A stretch of DNA of 64,000 nt, from contig JANRJM010000001.1 of assembly GCA_033763975.1 (NCBI GenBank), positions 243,896-307,895 of the forward strand, given 5' to 3'. The position numbers and the translations under genes were made by a program. Of the stretch, positions 52,881 through 61,991 are shown piece after piece. The DNA comes from Planctomycetota bacterium (lineage in GTDB: Bacteria > Planctomycetota > Phycisphaerae > Phycisphaerales > UBA1924). Every line of letters starts with the position of its first letter. Positions within the stretch are counted from its first letter, which is position 1. The notes below the pieces were generated by a model, which did not search any database, had not been told where the DNA came from, and saw only the letters and a list, made by a program, of their open reading frames with translations.

Positions 52881-54353
52881 ATGCGAGAACGAGGGTTCGG
52901 CGTCGTGGTGCTCGTGGCGGTGGGGGCGCTGGCGGGGGCGTGCGCGTCGCGCGAGTACAACTCGCCGCAGGCCGCCCTGGCGGACGTGACGAACCGAGAC
53001 CTGAACTACCGGACGCGAACGCAGGCCGTGCCGGCGGCGCTCGAGGGCGCGGACGGCGACGCACGCCGCGCCGCGCTGCGGGCGCTGGAGGACGTGGCGT
53101 GGGACCCCACCGAGCACGCGACGCTCCGGAGCGCCGCGCTGCGAACGCTCCTCGAAGACCCGGCCTCGGCGGAGCGTGTGCGGGCCCGTGCGGCGGATGT
53201 GCTGCCCAGGGAGCGGTCGCGCGAGGTCGTGCTGAACCTGTGCACGATGGCCGCCGATCGGGGGTGGAAGGAACTGCGGCCCGCGATCGTGCAGAGTTTC
53301 GCGCGTCCGGTGAAGGGCGTGCCGGACGACGAACGCAGCGAACTGCGGGCGCTGCGTGCGCTCGGGGGCGACGCCGCACGAACCACGTTCGACCTGTTCG
53401 TCGAGTCGGCCGCCGCCTCGACGACCGACCCTGAGACGGGGGCGGCGGGCAACGCGGACGCACGTGCGCTGCGGTTCCGACGCGATGCATGGGAGGTGCT
53501 GTCGAGGCTCGACGCATCGGGCGAGCAGCGCCGCCGGTGGGTGGGCGAACTGCCGCCGGCCAGCGCGGGCGATGTCGAGGTGCTGCAGCGGGGCCTGCGC
53601 GAGTGGCGGGTGCTGCCGCTCACGGCCGAGCAACTCGACTGGCAGGCCTCGCTGGCGTCGGCCCCGGACGCATGGTCCCAGGGGCGGGCGGCGTTGGAGA
53701 TGTTCGGCGATACGCCGGTTTCTCTGCGCCACGCGAGCGCCGCGATCTGGGCACGCACGCACGCGCCGGATCTTGCCGGGCTGTCGCGACAGGAACTGCT
53801 CGACCGTCTGGCGAGCAGGCTGCGCGGGCGAACGCAGTACGGCCGGTCGGCGGAAACGTCGGACCGCCGGGCGCCCGAGCGCCTGGAGCAGGTGCGAGAC
53901 CGGCTTTCGAAGGCCGACCTGGTGCACGTCCTCGCGGTCGACAACGCGGTGCGCGATCCGGCGGTTGTTCACGCGTTGTTCGGTCACGCCCGGCTGGACC
54001 AGGCCGATGAGTCGACGGAGTACGGCGGCCTGATTGCCTGGGAAGCGGGCGGGCCGCGGGCGGTGCTCTACCAGCCGCGCCTGGCGGAACGCGCGGGCGA
54101 CACGACGTTCGTGGCGCCCGCGGAGATGCTGCGCGCGGGCGACTGGTCTCTGGCGCACTATCACTTTCACGTGCAGAACTGGCGCCGCAGCGAGTACGCG
54201 GGCCCGAGCGAGGCGGACCTGGCGTATTGCACGCGGTACGGGCGTGCGTGCGTGGTGTTCACGGCGATCCGCGAGGGGACACTCGGGGTGGACTACTACC
54301 AGCCCGGCGGGGTGGTTGTCGACCTGGGGACGATCGAGTTGGCGGGGCTATAG
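52881..54353 (+). CDS. Lipoprotein with helical repeats and a possible JAMM-like C-terminal domain
   Basis: The 490-residue protein has a lipoprotein signal (GALAGAC, C21). Residues about 30-360 are helical and Ala/Arg/Glu-rich, resembling HEAT-like repeats. The C-terminal 110 residues are beta-rich and show, in order, E380 in TEYGGLIAWE, HYHFH (H426, H428, H430), and PSEADL (S443, D446), then a strand CVVFTAI and TLGVDYYQPGG. This is the order of residues in JAMM/MPN+ metalloproteases, but with a loop about five residues longer between HxH and SxxD. I do not know the function; the JAMM reading is a hypothesis. Confidence 0.65.
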   Translation: MRERGFGVVVLVAVGALAGACASREYNSPQAALADVTNRDLNYRTRTQAVPAALEGADGDARRAALRALEDVAWDPTEHATLRSAALRTLLEDPASAERVRARAADVLPRERSREVVLNLCTMAADRGWKELRPAIVQSFARPVKGVPDDERSELRALRALGGDAARTTFDLFVESAAASTTDPETGAAGNADARALRFRRDAWEVLSRLDASGEQRRRWVGELPPASAGDVEVLQRGLREWRVLPLTAEQLDWQASLASAPDAWSQGRAALEMFGDTPVSLRHASAAIWARTHAPDLAGLSRQELLDRLASRLRGRTQYGRSAETSDRRAPERLEQVRDRLSKADLVHVLAVDNAVRDPAVVHALFGHARLDQADESTEYGGLIAWEAGGPRAVLYQPRLAERAGDTTFVAPAEMLRAGDWSLAHYHFHVQNWRRSEYAGPSEADLAYCTRYGRACVVFTAIREGTLGVDYYQPGGVVVDLGTIELAGL

Positions 54354-54460
54354 AGAAAAGTCCGGCGCGGGCGTGCAATACGATTGCGCGGGACGCGTTG
54401 AGACCCGAGGCGCGCGGCGAACCGATCGGGGAGCCCTGCGCGCGAACAGGAGACTGTGCC

Positions 54461-55747
54461 GTGGGCAATGACCTTCGTTTCGGCGGGTGGCGGAAGGCGG
54501 CGGGGCGGATGGTGGTGGTCGCTGGCCTGGCGGTCGGGGCCGCGATCACATTGCACACGGAGAGTGCCGCCCAGGCGCAGCCCGAGGGGCGGGGCCGGGG
54601 CGGGTTCGGCGGTGGCGGGGGGCCCGGCGGCGGGATGCGCGAGGCTTGGATGGGCCCGGCGCTAACGGCGCGGCAGCTGGAGCGCTACGCGGACCTGGTG
54701 GGGCTGACCGAGGACCAGCAGGTCGCGGCGGAGGCGATCGTCGAGGCGTACCAGGAGCAGGTGCGTCAGCAGGGCGAGACGATGCGACAGAAGACCGAGG
54801 AGATCCGCGCGGAGTGGGAAGACACGCGCGACCCCACGGTGTGGCAGGGCATGCGCAAGGTCATGCAGGACGTCCGCGAGGAGCGCAAGAAGCTCGACGA
54901 CGGGCTGATGGAAGAGATCAAGAGCATCCTGGAGCCGACGCAGGAGGAGAAGTGGCCGGCGTTCGAGCGGGCGGTGCGGCGTGACCAGGGCGTGCGTCGC
55001 GGGCTGATGAGCGGGGAGCGGGTGAACCTGTTCGACCTCGTGGAGCGGGTCGAAATGGCGCCCGAGGCCAGGAGCACCGTCGACGCCGCCCTGTCGGAGT
55101 ACGACGTCGAGCTCGATCGGGCGCTCACCACGCGCAACGCGGCGTACGAAGAGGCCTTCACGAAGATGATGGAGCTGCGCCAGGCCGGGAACATGGAGGA
55201 GATGCAGGCCCTCATGGACAAGGGGCGTGAGGCCTCCGTGCGCGTGCGGGAGATCAACCGCAAGTACGCCCGCCAGCTCATGGACATGCTGCCCGAGGAG
55301 AAGCGCGAAGAGTTCGACGCGGCGTTCAAGCGCGAGAGCTTCCCGGAGGTCTACCGCCCGACGATGGCGCAGCGGGCGCTCGACGCGGCGGCGGGGTTCG
55401 AGGACCTGACCGACACGCAGCGCGAGAGCGTCCGCACGCTCCGCGAGTCGTACTCGCGCACCCTGCGCACCTCGAACGACAAGATGGCCTCGGCCATCGA
55501 AGAGAACGAGATGAAGGCGACCGTCGGCGCGATGATGATGCAGCGGTTCGGCGGCGGGCGCGAGCAGGGCCCGCTCGACGAAATCCGGCGCGAACGCCGC
55601 GAGTCCAACTCCGCAACGCTCGAGAGCCTCCGCAAGATCCTGTCGCCCGAGCAGATCGAGCGGCTCCCCAGCCGCGAGCAGGGCGAGGACGAGGAGCGTG
55701 GCGGGGGGCGCCGGCGCGGGCGCCCGGCCGGCGACAACCGCACCTGA
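54461..55747 (+). CDS. Secreted helical Spy/CpxP-like protein, paralogue 1 of 3
   Basis: The 428 residues have a membrane/signal segment near the N-terminus (VVVAGLAVGAAI), a Gly-rich stretch (GRGRGGFGGGGGPGGG) and then long charged helices. Motifs like LTxxQ (GLTEDQQV, LSPEQIERL) and 'YARQLMDMLPEEKREEF...ESFPEVYRP' repeat in the next two genes. It recalls LTxxQ periplasmic chaperones, though it is three times as long. The GTG start has AGGAG eight bases upstream. It begins a tandem set leading to the secretion operon. Confidence 0.75.
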   Translation: MGNDLRFGGWRKAAGRMVVVAGLAVGAAITLHTESAAQAQPEGRGRGGFGGGGGPGGGMREAWMGPALTARQLERYADLVGLTEDQQVAAEAIVEAYQEQVRQQGETMRQKTEEIRAEWEDTRDPTVWQGMRKVMQDVREERKKLDDGLMEEIKSILEPTQEEKWPAFERAVRRDQGVRRGLMSGERVNLFDLVERVEMAPEARSTVDAALSEYDVELDRALTTRNAAYEEAFTKMMELRQAGNMEEMQALMDKGREASVRVREINRKYARQLMDMLPEEKREEFDAAFKRESFPEVYRPTMAQRALDAAAGFEDLTDTQRESVRTLRESYSRTLRTSNDKMASAIEENEMKATVGAMMMQRFGGGREQGPLDEIRRERRESNSATLESLRKILSPEQIERLPSREQGEDEERGGGRRRGRPAGDNRT

Positions 55748-55824
55748 CCCACGCCGGTGACGGAAAGCACGTCGGCGCGCGTCTCTCACCGGGGGAGTGT
55801 TGTCCCGGGTGTGGAGGTTGCGTC

Positions 55825-57060
55825 ATGGCGAAGGTGTGGTCATTCGTGCTGGCCGGTCTGGTCGGCGGGGCGGCGATCGGCGTGTGGACGGCTCCGGCGC
55901 ACGCGCAGGAGCGGGTGATGATCACCCGCAGCATGAGCAGCGCGGGCGGCGGGCAGATCTCCAAGCGGGCCGTCGAGCGATACGCCGCCGCGGTCGGGTT
56001 CACCGCCGAGCAGTCGGAGTTTGCGCGGACGATTCACGAGGCGTACGTGGCGGGCATGGAGCAGGCCCAGAAGACACGGCGCCAGGCCCTGGAGGAGGCC
56101 CGCCGGGCGGGCGAGGACACGGGCGATCACGGCGTGTTCATGGAGCGGATGCCCGCGATCGAGAAGGAGTTCCGCGCAAAGTCGCAGGCAATGGAGAAGA
56201 GCTTCTTCGAGGACGTGCATGCGCTGCTCTCGCCCGAGCAGGAAGACCGGTGGGTGAAGGTGGAGCGCATGCGCCGGCGCGAGGTGGGCCTGCGGGCCGG
56301 CACGCTCGCGGGCGAGAGCGTGGATCTGTCGGACCTGGTCGCGAGCCTGTCGCTGGCGCCGGAGGAGGCGGCGAGCATCGCGCCCACGCTGGACGAGTAC
56401 GAGGCGGACCTCGACCGGCACATGCAGGAGCGTGCGCGGCTCATGGCCGACGAGCGGGAGTTCTCGCTCTCCCCACGCGGCGGCGACCCGGAAGAGGGGA
56501 TGCGCCGGATGCAGGAGTCGATGAAGGCCGGGCGGGAGCTGGGCGTCAAGATCCGCGGCACGAACGAGCAGTACGCGCGGCGTGTGGCGTCGATGCTGCG
56601 CGAGGAGCCGCGCCAGGCGTTCGAGCGGGAACTGCAGAAGCGGAGCTTCCCGCTGGTGTACCGCCAGAGCCGCGTGTCGCGCGAACTGGAGGGGGCGCTC
56701 GCGCTGGATGATCTGCGCCCCGAACAGCGCGACGACCTGCGTGCCCTGCGCGAGCAGTACGAGCGCGACGCGGGTGCGGCGAACGACCGCTGGGCGGGCG
56801 CCATCCGCGAGGCGGAGCAGCAGGAGAACGCGGGGGCGATCGCCACGCCGATGGGCGTGATGCGGATCTCGATGGGGGACGAGCCCGAGGGGCTGGTCGA
56901 GGCGCGCAAGGCCCGGCGGGCGGTGGACGAGCAGGCGTCGACGCGCCTGCGGTCGATCCTGACGCCCGGGCAGCTCGAGCGCCTGCCGAAGGCCTCGGAG
57001 GAGCGGGGCGAGGGCGAGATGGTGACGGAGGGGACGTTCGTGATCGAAGGAATGCGGTGA
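55825..57060 (+). CDS. Secreted helical Spy/CpxP-like protein, paralogue 2 of 3
   Basis: The 411 residues start with a signal peptide (WSFVLAGLVGGAAIGVWTAPAHAQ). The rest is helical, with FFEDVHALLSPEQEDRW, YARRVASMLREEPRQAFERELQKRSFPLVYR and LRALREQYERD...NDRWAGAI in the same order as its neighbours. The tail carries ILTPGQLERLPK. GGAGG precedes the ATG. It is likely a product of local gene duplication. Confidence 0.75.
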   Translation: MAKVWSFVLAGLVGGAAIGVWTAPAHAQERVMITRSMSSAGGGQISKRAVERYAAAVGFTAEQSEFARTIHEAYVAGMEQAQKTRRQALEEARRAGEDTGDHGVFMERMPAIEKEFRAKSQAMEKSFFEDVHALLSPEQEDRWVKVERMRRREVGLRAGTLAGESVDLSDLVASLSLAPEEAASIAPTLDEYEADLDRHMQERARLMADEREFSLSPRGGDPEEGMRRMQESMKAGRELGVKIRGTNEQYARRVASMLREEPRQAFERELQKRSFPLVYRQSRVSRELEGALALDDLRPEQRDDLRALREQYERDAGAANDRWAGAIREAEQQENAGAIATPMGVMRISMGDEPEGLVEARKARRAVDEQASTRLRSILTPGQLERLPKASEERGEGEMVTEGTFVIEGMR

Positions 57061-57197
57061 AGACGCGCCCAGGGCGCGGGGTCTGCGTGTAACCCGGGGA
57101 GGCCCTGGACGTACCATCGACCAGACGCACGGGTGGCGGCGCGGGCGCGCGGTGCGGCGGGCCGAGACTCGTCCGATCGTCAACGCGAGGGTTCCCG

Positions 57198-58457
57198 ATG
57201 CTGAGCACACGGGGCTGGGTGGCGCGCCGGGTTCGCGGTCTGCTGGCGTTCGTAGCGGTGCTGGTCGTGTGCGCGTCGAGCGCGCCGTCGTTCGGGCAGT
57301 TCGGCCCGGGGATGATGCCCGACCTGGTATCGCGCCGGGGCGTGAACGCGTACTGCACGCTGGTGGGGGCCGACGAGGCCCAGCGCGACACGGCGCTGGA
57401 GCTGTACGAAACGACCAAGGCCGAGTATCGCAAAACGATGAAGGCCTTCCAGGCGTCGATGGAGGAAGCGCAGGCCCGCGCGCGCGAGGACCAGGACTGG
57501 CAGGCGGTGCAGGACGCGATGGTCCCCGCGATGGAGAAGATGCAGGCGACGATCATGTCGCTGGAGAAGCAGTTCTTCGACGACATCAAGGCGATCCTCA
57601 CGCCCGAGCAGCTCGCGAAGTGGGACCGCGTGGAGCGGTACCGCCGGCGGGAGATGGGGCTGCGGTTCGCGCTGGTGAGCGGCGCGGGCGTGGACCTCAT
57701 CACGGTCGTGGAGCGCGGGAAACTCGCGCCCGAGGGCAATGCGGAGTTCGCGGAAGCGTTGCAGCAGTATGAGCTCGACATCGACGCGCCCCTGCGCGAG
57801 TTCGAGGTGATGCAGCGCGAGCAGCAGTCGCGCACGGCGGAAACGATGAAGGCCTTCCGCGACAACCCGATGAAGGCCATGGAAGACATGAACCGCATGC
57901 TGGAGCGCGCCAACGACCTGGCGAAGAAAGTCCGGAACGTCAACCGCGACTATGCGCGCCGGCTGTCGGCGATGCTGCCCGAGTCCTCGCGTGCGGCGTT
58001 CGAGGCCGAGGTCGCGCTCCGGAGCTTCCCGCGGGTCTACCGCGAAAGCCACGCGGCCCGCGTGCTCAACGCGGGGCTGGGGATGAGCGACCTCACCGCC
58101 GAGCAGCGCGAGTCGCTGACGCTGCTGCGCGAGCAGTACACCCGCGACCTCGGCGGCGCCAACGACCGGTGGGCGCGGGCGATCGAGCAGGAGGAAGAGG
58201 AAAAGGGCGGGGCGGTCGGGCGCATGATGCGCCAGTTCGAGCCTGGCGGCGGGGCGGCGGACGAATCCGAGGAAAAGAAGGCGCGCGCCGCCCGGCGCGA
58301 ACTGGACGAACGAACGCTCGAGAAGGCGGAAGGGATCCTGACCGAGAGCCAGCGCGCGAAGCTGCCCGAGAAGCAGGCGGTGCGGGACGAGCCGTGGTCG
58401 GACATGATGCCGGACCCCGAGGCGGTGAACGAGGACGGGGAGGAGGACGAGGAGTAG
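57198..58457 (+). CDS. Secreted helical Spy/CpxP-like protein, paralogue 3 of 3
   Basis: The 419 residues have a signal peptide (LLAFVAVLVVCASSAPSFGQ) and the same helical order: FFDDIKAILTPEQLAKWDRVERYRRREMGL, YARRLSAMLPESSRAAFEAEVALRSFPRVYRE, LREQYTRDLGGANDRWARAI. The C-terminus is acidic (NEDGEEDEE). The intergenic stretch before it holds a possible TACCAT box (57112-57117) and GAGGG before the ATG. It ends 72 bases before gspE. Confidence 0.75.
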   Translation: MLSTRGWVARRVRGLLAFVAVLVVCASSAPSFGQFGPGMMPDLVSRRGVNAYCTLVGADEAQRDTALELYETTKAEYRKTMKAFQASMEEAQARAREDQDWQAVQDAMVPAMEKMQATIMSLEKQFFDDIKAILTPEQLAKWDRVERYRRREMGLRFALVSGAGVDLITVVERGKLAPEGNAEFAEALQQYELDIDAPLREFEVMQREQQSRTAETMKAFRDNPMKAMEDMNRMLERANDLAKKVRNVNRDYARRLSAMLPESSRAAFEAEVALRSFPRVYRESHAARVLNAGLGMSDLTAEQRESLTLLREQYTRDLGGANDRWARAIEQEEEEKGGAVGRMMRQFEPGGGAADESEEKKARAARRELDERTLEKAEGILTESQRAKLPEKQAVRDEPWSDMMPDPEAVNEDGEEDEE

Positions 58458-58459
58458 CG

Positions 58460-58476
58460 GCCCCGCGTACCGGGGC
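58460..58476 (+). other. Stem-loop between paralogue 3 and gspE
   Basis: GCCCCG and CGGGGC are separated by five bases, just after the stop of paralogue 3. A TAGGAT box follows at 58488-58493. There is no T-run, so it may be a weak attenuator rather than a terminator. Confidence 0.3.
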
Positions 58477-58529
58477 GGCAAAATCGCTAGGATGCACGCT
58501 CCGGGAACCCGGGCAGACGCCGACGTTTC

Positions 58530-60146
58530 ATGCAGAACCTGACGACATCTCCCGCGCCCGACGCGCACCTCTCCGCTACGAACGGAACCACCCACGCCGG
58601 GGGCCCGACGCCGGGTGTCGTCGCGCTGCAGCGCAAGCCCGAGGTCGACCCCGCGGCGGCGGCGCTCGTGCCGGGCGATCAGGCTGTGCGCCTGGGCGCG
58701 ATCCCCTACGCGTTCGACCGCGGGCGCCTTTTGGTGGCGATGCTGGACGCGGCGGACATCGCGGCGGGCGATGAGATCTCCGTGTGCGTGGGCAAGCCGG
58801 TCACCCGCGTGGGCATCGTGCGCGAGGCGTTCGCGGAGCTGCTGCGCGACGTGCACGGCATCACCGCGGCGCAGATGGCCGCGCGACTCGGGGGCGGTGT
58901 CGCGGGCGACGATCTGGTCGGCAACCTGGAGGCGATCGAGGCGGCGGACCTGCACCGCATGGCGGAGCAGCCCAGCCTCATCAACCTGGTCAACCTCGTG
59001 ATCCTCGAGGCGATCCGGGCGCGCGCCAGCGACGTGCACATCGAGCCGTTCGAGAAGAAGCTCGCCGTCAAGTACCGCGTGGACGGGGTGCTGGTGGAGC
59101 AGGAGCCCCCGCCCAAGCAGCTCCAGGCGGCGATCACGAGCCGCGTGAAGATCATGGCGGGCATGAACATCGCCGAGCGCTACGCGCCCCAGGACGGGCA
59201 CATCTCGCTGCGGTTCGAGGGGCGCAAGATCGACATCCGCGTGAGCACCGTGCCGACGCTTTACGGCGAGAGCGTGGTGATGCGCATCCTCGACAAGGAG
59301 TCGATCACGCTCGACCTGGCGGCGCTGGGCATGCGCGAGCCCGACCGCAACGGGATGCAGAAGCTCATCGACCTGCCGCACGGGATGGTCCTCGTGACGG
59401 GGCCCACGGGCAGCGGCAAGACGACGACGCTGTACGCGGCGCTCACGAAGCTGTACGACCCGACGCTCAAGATCATCACCATCGAGGATCCCGTCGAGTA
59501 CGAACTCGCGGGGGTCAACCAGATCCCCGTGAACCCCAAGCGGGGCCTCACCTTCGCCGACGGGCTGCGGAGCATTCTGCGCCAGGACCCGGACGTGATC
59601 ATGGTGGGCGAGATCCGCGACTACGAGACGGCGGAGATCAGCGTGCGGGCCGCCCTGACCGGGCACCTGCTGTTCAGCACGCTGCACACGAACAACGCGC
59701 TCTCGGCGGCGGGGCGCCTGCTGGACATGGGCGTGGAGCCCTTCCTGCTCAGCAGCGTGCTGGAGGGGATCCTCGCGCAGCGCCTGGGGCGTCGCGTGTG
59801 CCAGGCGTGCAAGACGCCCGAGCCGCTGGCCGAGGAACTGCACCACCGCATCCTGCCGAAGGAACTGGCGATGTTCCGGGGCGGGATGGGATGGCGCGGG
59901 GCGGGGTGCGAGAAGTGCGGCGGGAAGGGCATGCGGGGGCGCGTGGGCTACTTCGAACTGGTGCTGACCACGCCCGCGCTGCGCACGGGCATCTCGCAGC
60001 GTCAGGGGATGCAGGAACTGGTGCGGCACGTGCAGCCCGGGTTCACGACGATGCGGCGCGACGGGATGATCAAGGCGGCGGAAGGGCTCTCGACGGTCGA
60101 CGAGGTGCTCCGCGCGACGCAGGACGCGGACGAGGGCGCCGAATAG
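58530..60146 (+). CDS. gspE: Type II secretion ATPase GspE
   Basis: This cytoplasmic hexameric ATPase powers pseudopilus assembly. The 538 residues show an N-terminal GspE domain, SDVHIEPFEKKLAVKYRVDG, Walker A GPTGSGKTTT (K297), the Asp box LKIITIEDPVEYELAG, Walker B DPDVIMVGEIRDYETAE, HTNNALSA and a CQAC...CEKCGGKG zinc module (residues about 425-475). The zinc module and gene order separate it from the retraction ATPase PilT. It leads the operon gspE-F-G-H-I-J-K. Confidence 0.95.
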   Translation: MQNLTTSPAPDAHLSATNGTTHAGGPTPGVVALQRKPEVDPAAAALVPGDQAVRLGAIPYAFDRGRLLVAMLDAADIAAGDEISVCVGKPVTRVGIVREAFAELLRDVHGITAAQMAARLGGGVAGDDLVGNLEAIEAADLHRMAEQPSLINLVNLVILEAIRARASDVHIEPFEKKLAVKYRVDGVLVEQEPPPKQLQAAITSRVKIMAGMNIAERYAPQDGHISLRFEGRKIDIRVSTVPTLYGESVVMRILDKESITLDLAALGMREPDRNGMQKLIDLPHGMVLVTGPTGSGKTTTLYAALTKLYDPTLKIITIEDPVEYELAGVNQIPVNPKRGLTFADGLRSILRQDPDVIMVGEIRDYETAEISVRAALTGHLLFSTLHTNNALSAAGRLLDMGVEPFLLSSVLEGILAQRLGRRVCQACKTPEPLAEELHHRILPKELAMFRGGMGWRGAGCEKCGGKGMRGRVGYFELVLTTPALRTGISQRQGMQELVRHVQPGFTTMRRDGMIKAAEGLSTVDEVLRATQDADEGAE

Positions 60147-60182
60147 GCGCCCGTGGCGCAAGGGGAGCGGCGGCGGGCGAGC

Positions 60183-61424
60183 ATGGAGACCTTCGAGTAC
60201 AGAACCGCGACGATGGGCCCGGGGGCGCCGGCGATGACGATCGAAGCGCCGGACCGCGCCGCGGCCGTGCGCGAGCTGCTGCAGCGGGGCGAGACGCCCA
60301 CGGCGCTCGAGCCCGCGGGGCGGGGTGTCCAGGCCGGCGGGGGCGCGCTGGACCGGCTGCGCTCGCGCCGCGCCATGAGCCGGGGCGAGATGGCGTCGTT
60401 CGTGCGCGAACTGGCGACGGCGTTGTCGGCCGGGCTGCCCCTCGTGCCCGCGCTGCGGACGATCGGACGTCAGGGACGCGCGGGCGCGCAGCAGGTCATG
60501 CTGAACCGCCTGATCGAGCAGGTGGAGGGGGGCAAGGCGCTGGCCGACGCGATGGCGGCGTGGGGCCGCCCCTTCGGTGATCTCACGGTGAACCTCACGC
60601 GTGCGGGCGAGACTTCCGGGCGCCTGGCGGAGGTATTGACGCAGGCGGCGGAACTGCTGGACCGCGACCTGAAGCTGCGCCGGGCGCTGCTGGGCGCGAC
60701 GCTCTACCCGATGATCCTGTGCGTGCTGCTGGTCGGGGCGATGGTCGTGGTGATGACGTTCATCGTGCCGCAGATCGTGGATCAGTTGAAGGGCGCGGGG
60801 GCGAGCCTCCCGTGGTCGACGCGGGTGGTGAAGGGCGTGGCGGACGTGTGCGTGGTGATCCTGCTGGAGCGGTGGTACGTGACGCTGCCGATGGCGCTGG
60901 TGCTGGGCGTGGTGGGGCGGCGCTGGTGGAGCCTGCCCCGGACGCGCGAGATGGTGGACGAGTACCTGCTGCGGGCGCCGGTGCTGGGCAGGCTGCTGCG
61001 CGACATCGCGGTCGCGCGGTTCACGCGCACGCTGGGCACGCTCACGAGCGCTGGCATCGGCATCGTGACCGCGCTGCGCATCACCAAGGGCACGCTGGGC
61101 AACCGCTCGCTGGAGCGCGTGATCGACGACGTCATCGAGCAGGTGTCGGCGGGCAAGACCGTCGCCGAGCCCCTGGAGCGCAGCGGGTACTTCCCGCCCA
61201 TGCTCGTGCAGATCGTGAACCTGGGCGAGCGGTCGGGGCGCCTGGACGAACTGCTCGGGCAGGCGGCGACGGCGTTCGAAGACCGGACCGAGACGAGCAT
61301 GAAGCTCTTCACGACCGCGCTCCCGCCGGTGCTGGTCGTGATCATGGCCGGCGTCATCGGCTTCGTGGTGATGGCGATTTTCATGGCCCTTCTGGAGATG
61401 CAGAACGCCGCCGCGGCGGGGTGA
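60183..61424 (+). CDS. gspF: Type II secretion inner-membrane protein GspF
   Basis: The platform protein of the pseudopilus machine. The 413 residues have two GspF/PilC domains of about 120 residues, each with a helical FxRELAT(A)LSAGLPLVPALRT or FTRTLGTLTSAGIGIVTALRI start, ETSGRLAEVL / ERSGRLDELL, and three membrane helices (LGATLYPMILCVLLVGAMVV among them). I chose the ATG at 60183; a GTG at 60153 is possible but has no ribosome binding site. It starts 36 bases after gspE. Confidence 0.93.
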   Translation: METFEYRTATMGPGAPAMTIEAPDRAAAVRELLQRGETPTALEPAGRGVQAGGGALDRLRSRRAMSRGEMASFVRELATALSAGLPLVPALRTIGRQGRAGAQQVMLNRLIEQVEGGKALADAMAAWGRPFGDLTVNLTRAGETSGRLAEVLTQAAELLDRDLKLRRALLGATLYPMILCVLLVGAMVVVMTFIVPQIVDQLKGAGASLPWSTRVVKGVADVCVVILLERWYVTLPMALVLGVVGRRWWSLPRTREMVDEYLLRAPVLGRLLRDIAVARFTRTLGTLTSAGIGIVTALRITKGTLGNRSLERVIDDVIEQVSAGKTVAEPLERSGYFPPMLVQIVNLGERSGRLDELLGQAATAFEDRTETSMKLFTTALPPVLVVIMAGVIGFVVMAIFMALLEMQNAAAAG

Positions 61425-61464
61425 GCACAGGTGCCCGGGATTCCCGGGCGAGGAGCACGCAGTG

Positions 61465-61905
61465 ATGTCCAGGCAGACCATGCACGCCGCCCGGCGCGCG
61501 TTCACGATCACCGAGATCATCGTCGTCGTCATCATCATCGGGGTGATCGCGGCCCTGATCGCCCCGCGCCTGCTCGGGCGCGTGGGCCAGAGCAAGCAGG
61601 CGGTGGCGAAGAGCAACGCCGCCTCGCTCGCGAACGCGATGAAGCTCTTCGCCGCGGACAACGGCATGCCCGAGGCGGGCGCGACGATCGAGGTGCTCTG
61701 GCAGCGCCCCGGGGACGTCGACGAGAGCGCGTGGAAGGGGCCCTACATCGACTCGGCCGAGGCGCTCAAGGACCCGTGGGGCAACCTCTACCAGCTCCGC
61801 ATCCCCGGCGAGGTCAACGCCGACTTCGACATCGTGAGCTTCGGCAAGGACGGGCAGCCCGGGGGCGAGGGCGAGAACGCGGACATCGTGCACGGCAAGC
61901 AGTGA
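61465..61905 (+). CDS. gspG: Major pseudopilin GspG
   Basis: The main subunit of the type II pseudopilus. The 146 residues have a prepilin leader ending RRA, then FTITEIIVVVIIIGVIAALIA and a C-terminal DPWGNLYQLRIPGEV...SFGKDGQPGGEGENADI, the calcium-binding loop of GspG. The residue before the cleavage site is Ala instead of the usual Gly. ATG at 61465 has GAGGAG nine bases upstream; a GTG directly before it is the alternative. Confidence 0.93.
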   Translation: MSRQTMHAARRAFTITEIIVVVIIIGVIAALIAPRLLGRVGQSKQAVAKSNAASLANAMKLFAADNGMPEAGATIEVLWQRPGDVDESAWKGPYIDSAEALKDPWGNLYQLRIPGEVNADFDIVSFGKDGQPGGEGENADIVHGKQ

Positions 61906-61991
61906 GCCGGCGCGCGCGACGGGCGGAGAACTGGGGCGAGCGGGGCCGGCGCGCGAGCGACGCGCGGGCAGGCGTAGGGGGCACACCCGGG

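Noticed and set aside
57180..61667. A 1495-codon open frame on the minus strand
   Set aside because: It is antisense to the third helical paralogue, gspE and gspF. The protein is dominated by Arg, His, Gln and Leu with no fold signal, so it is a shadow.
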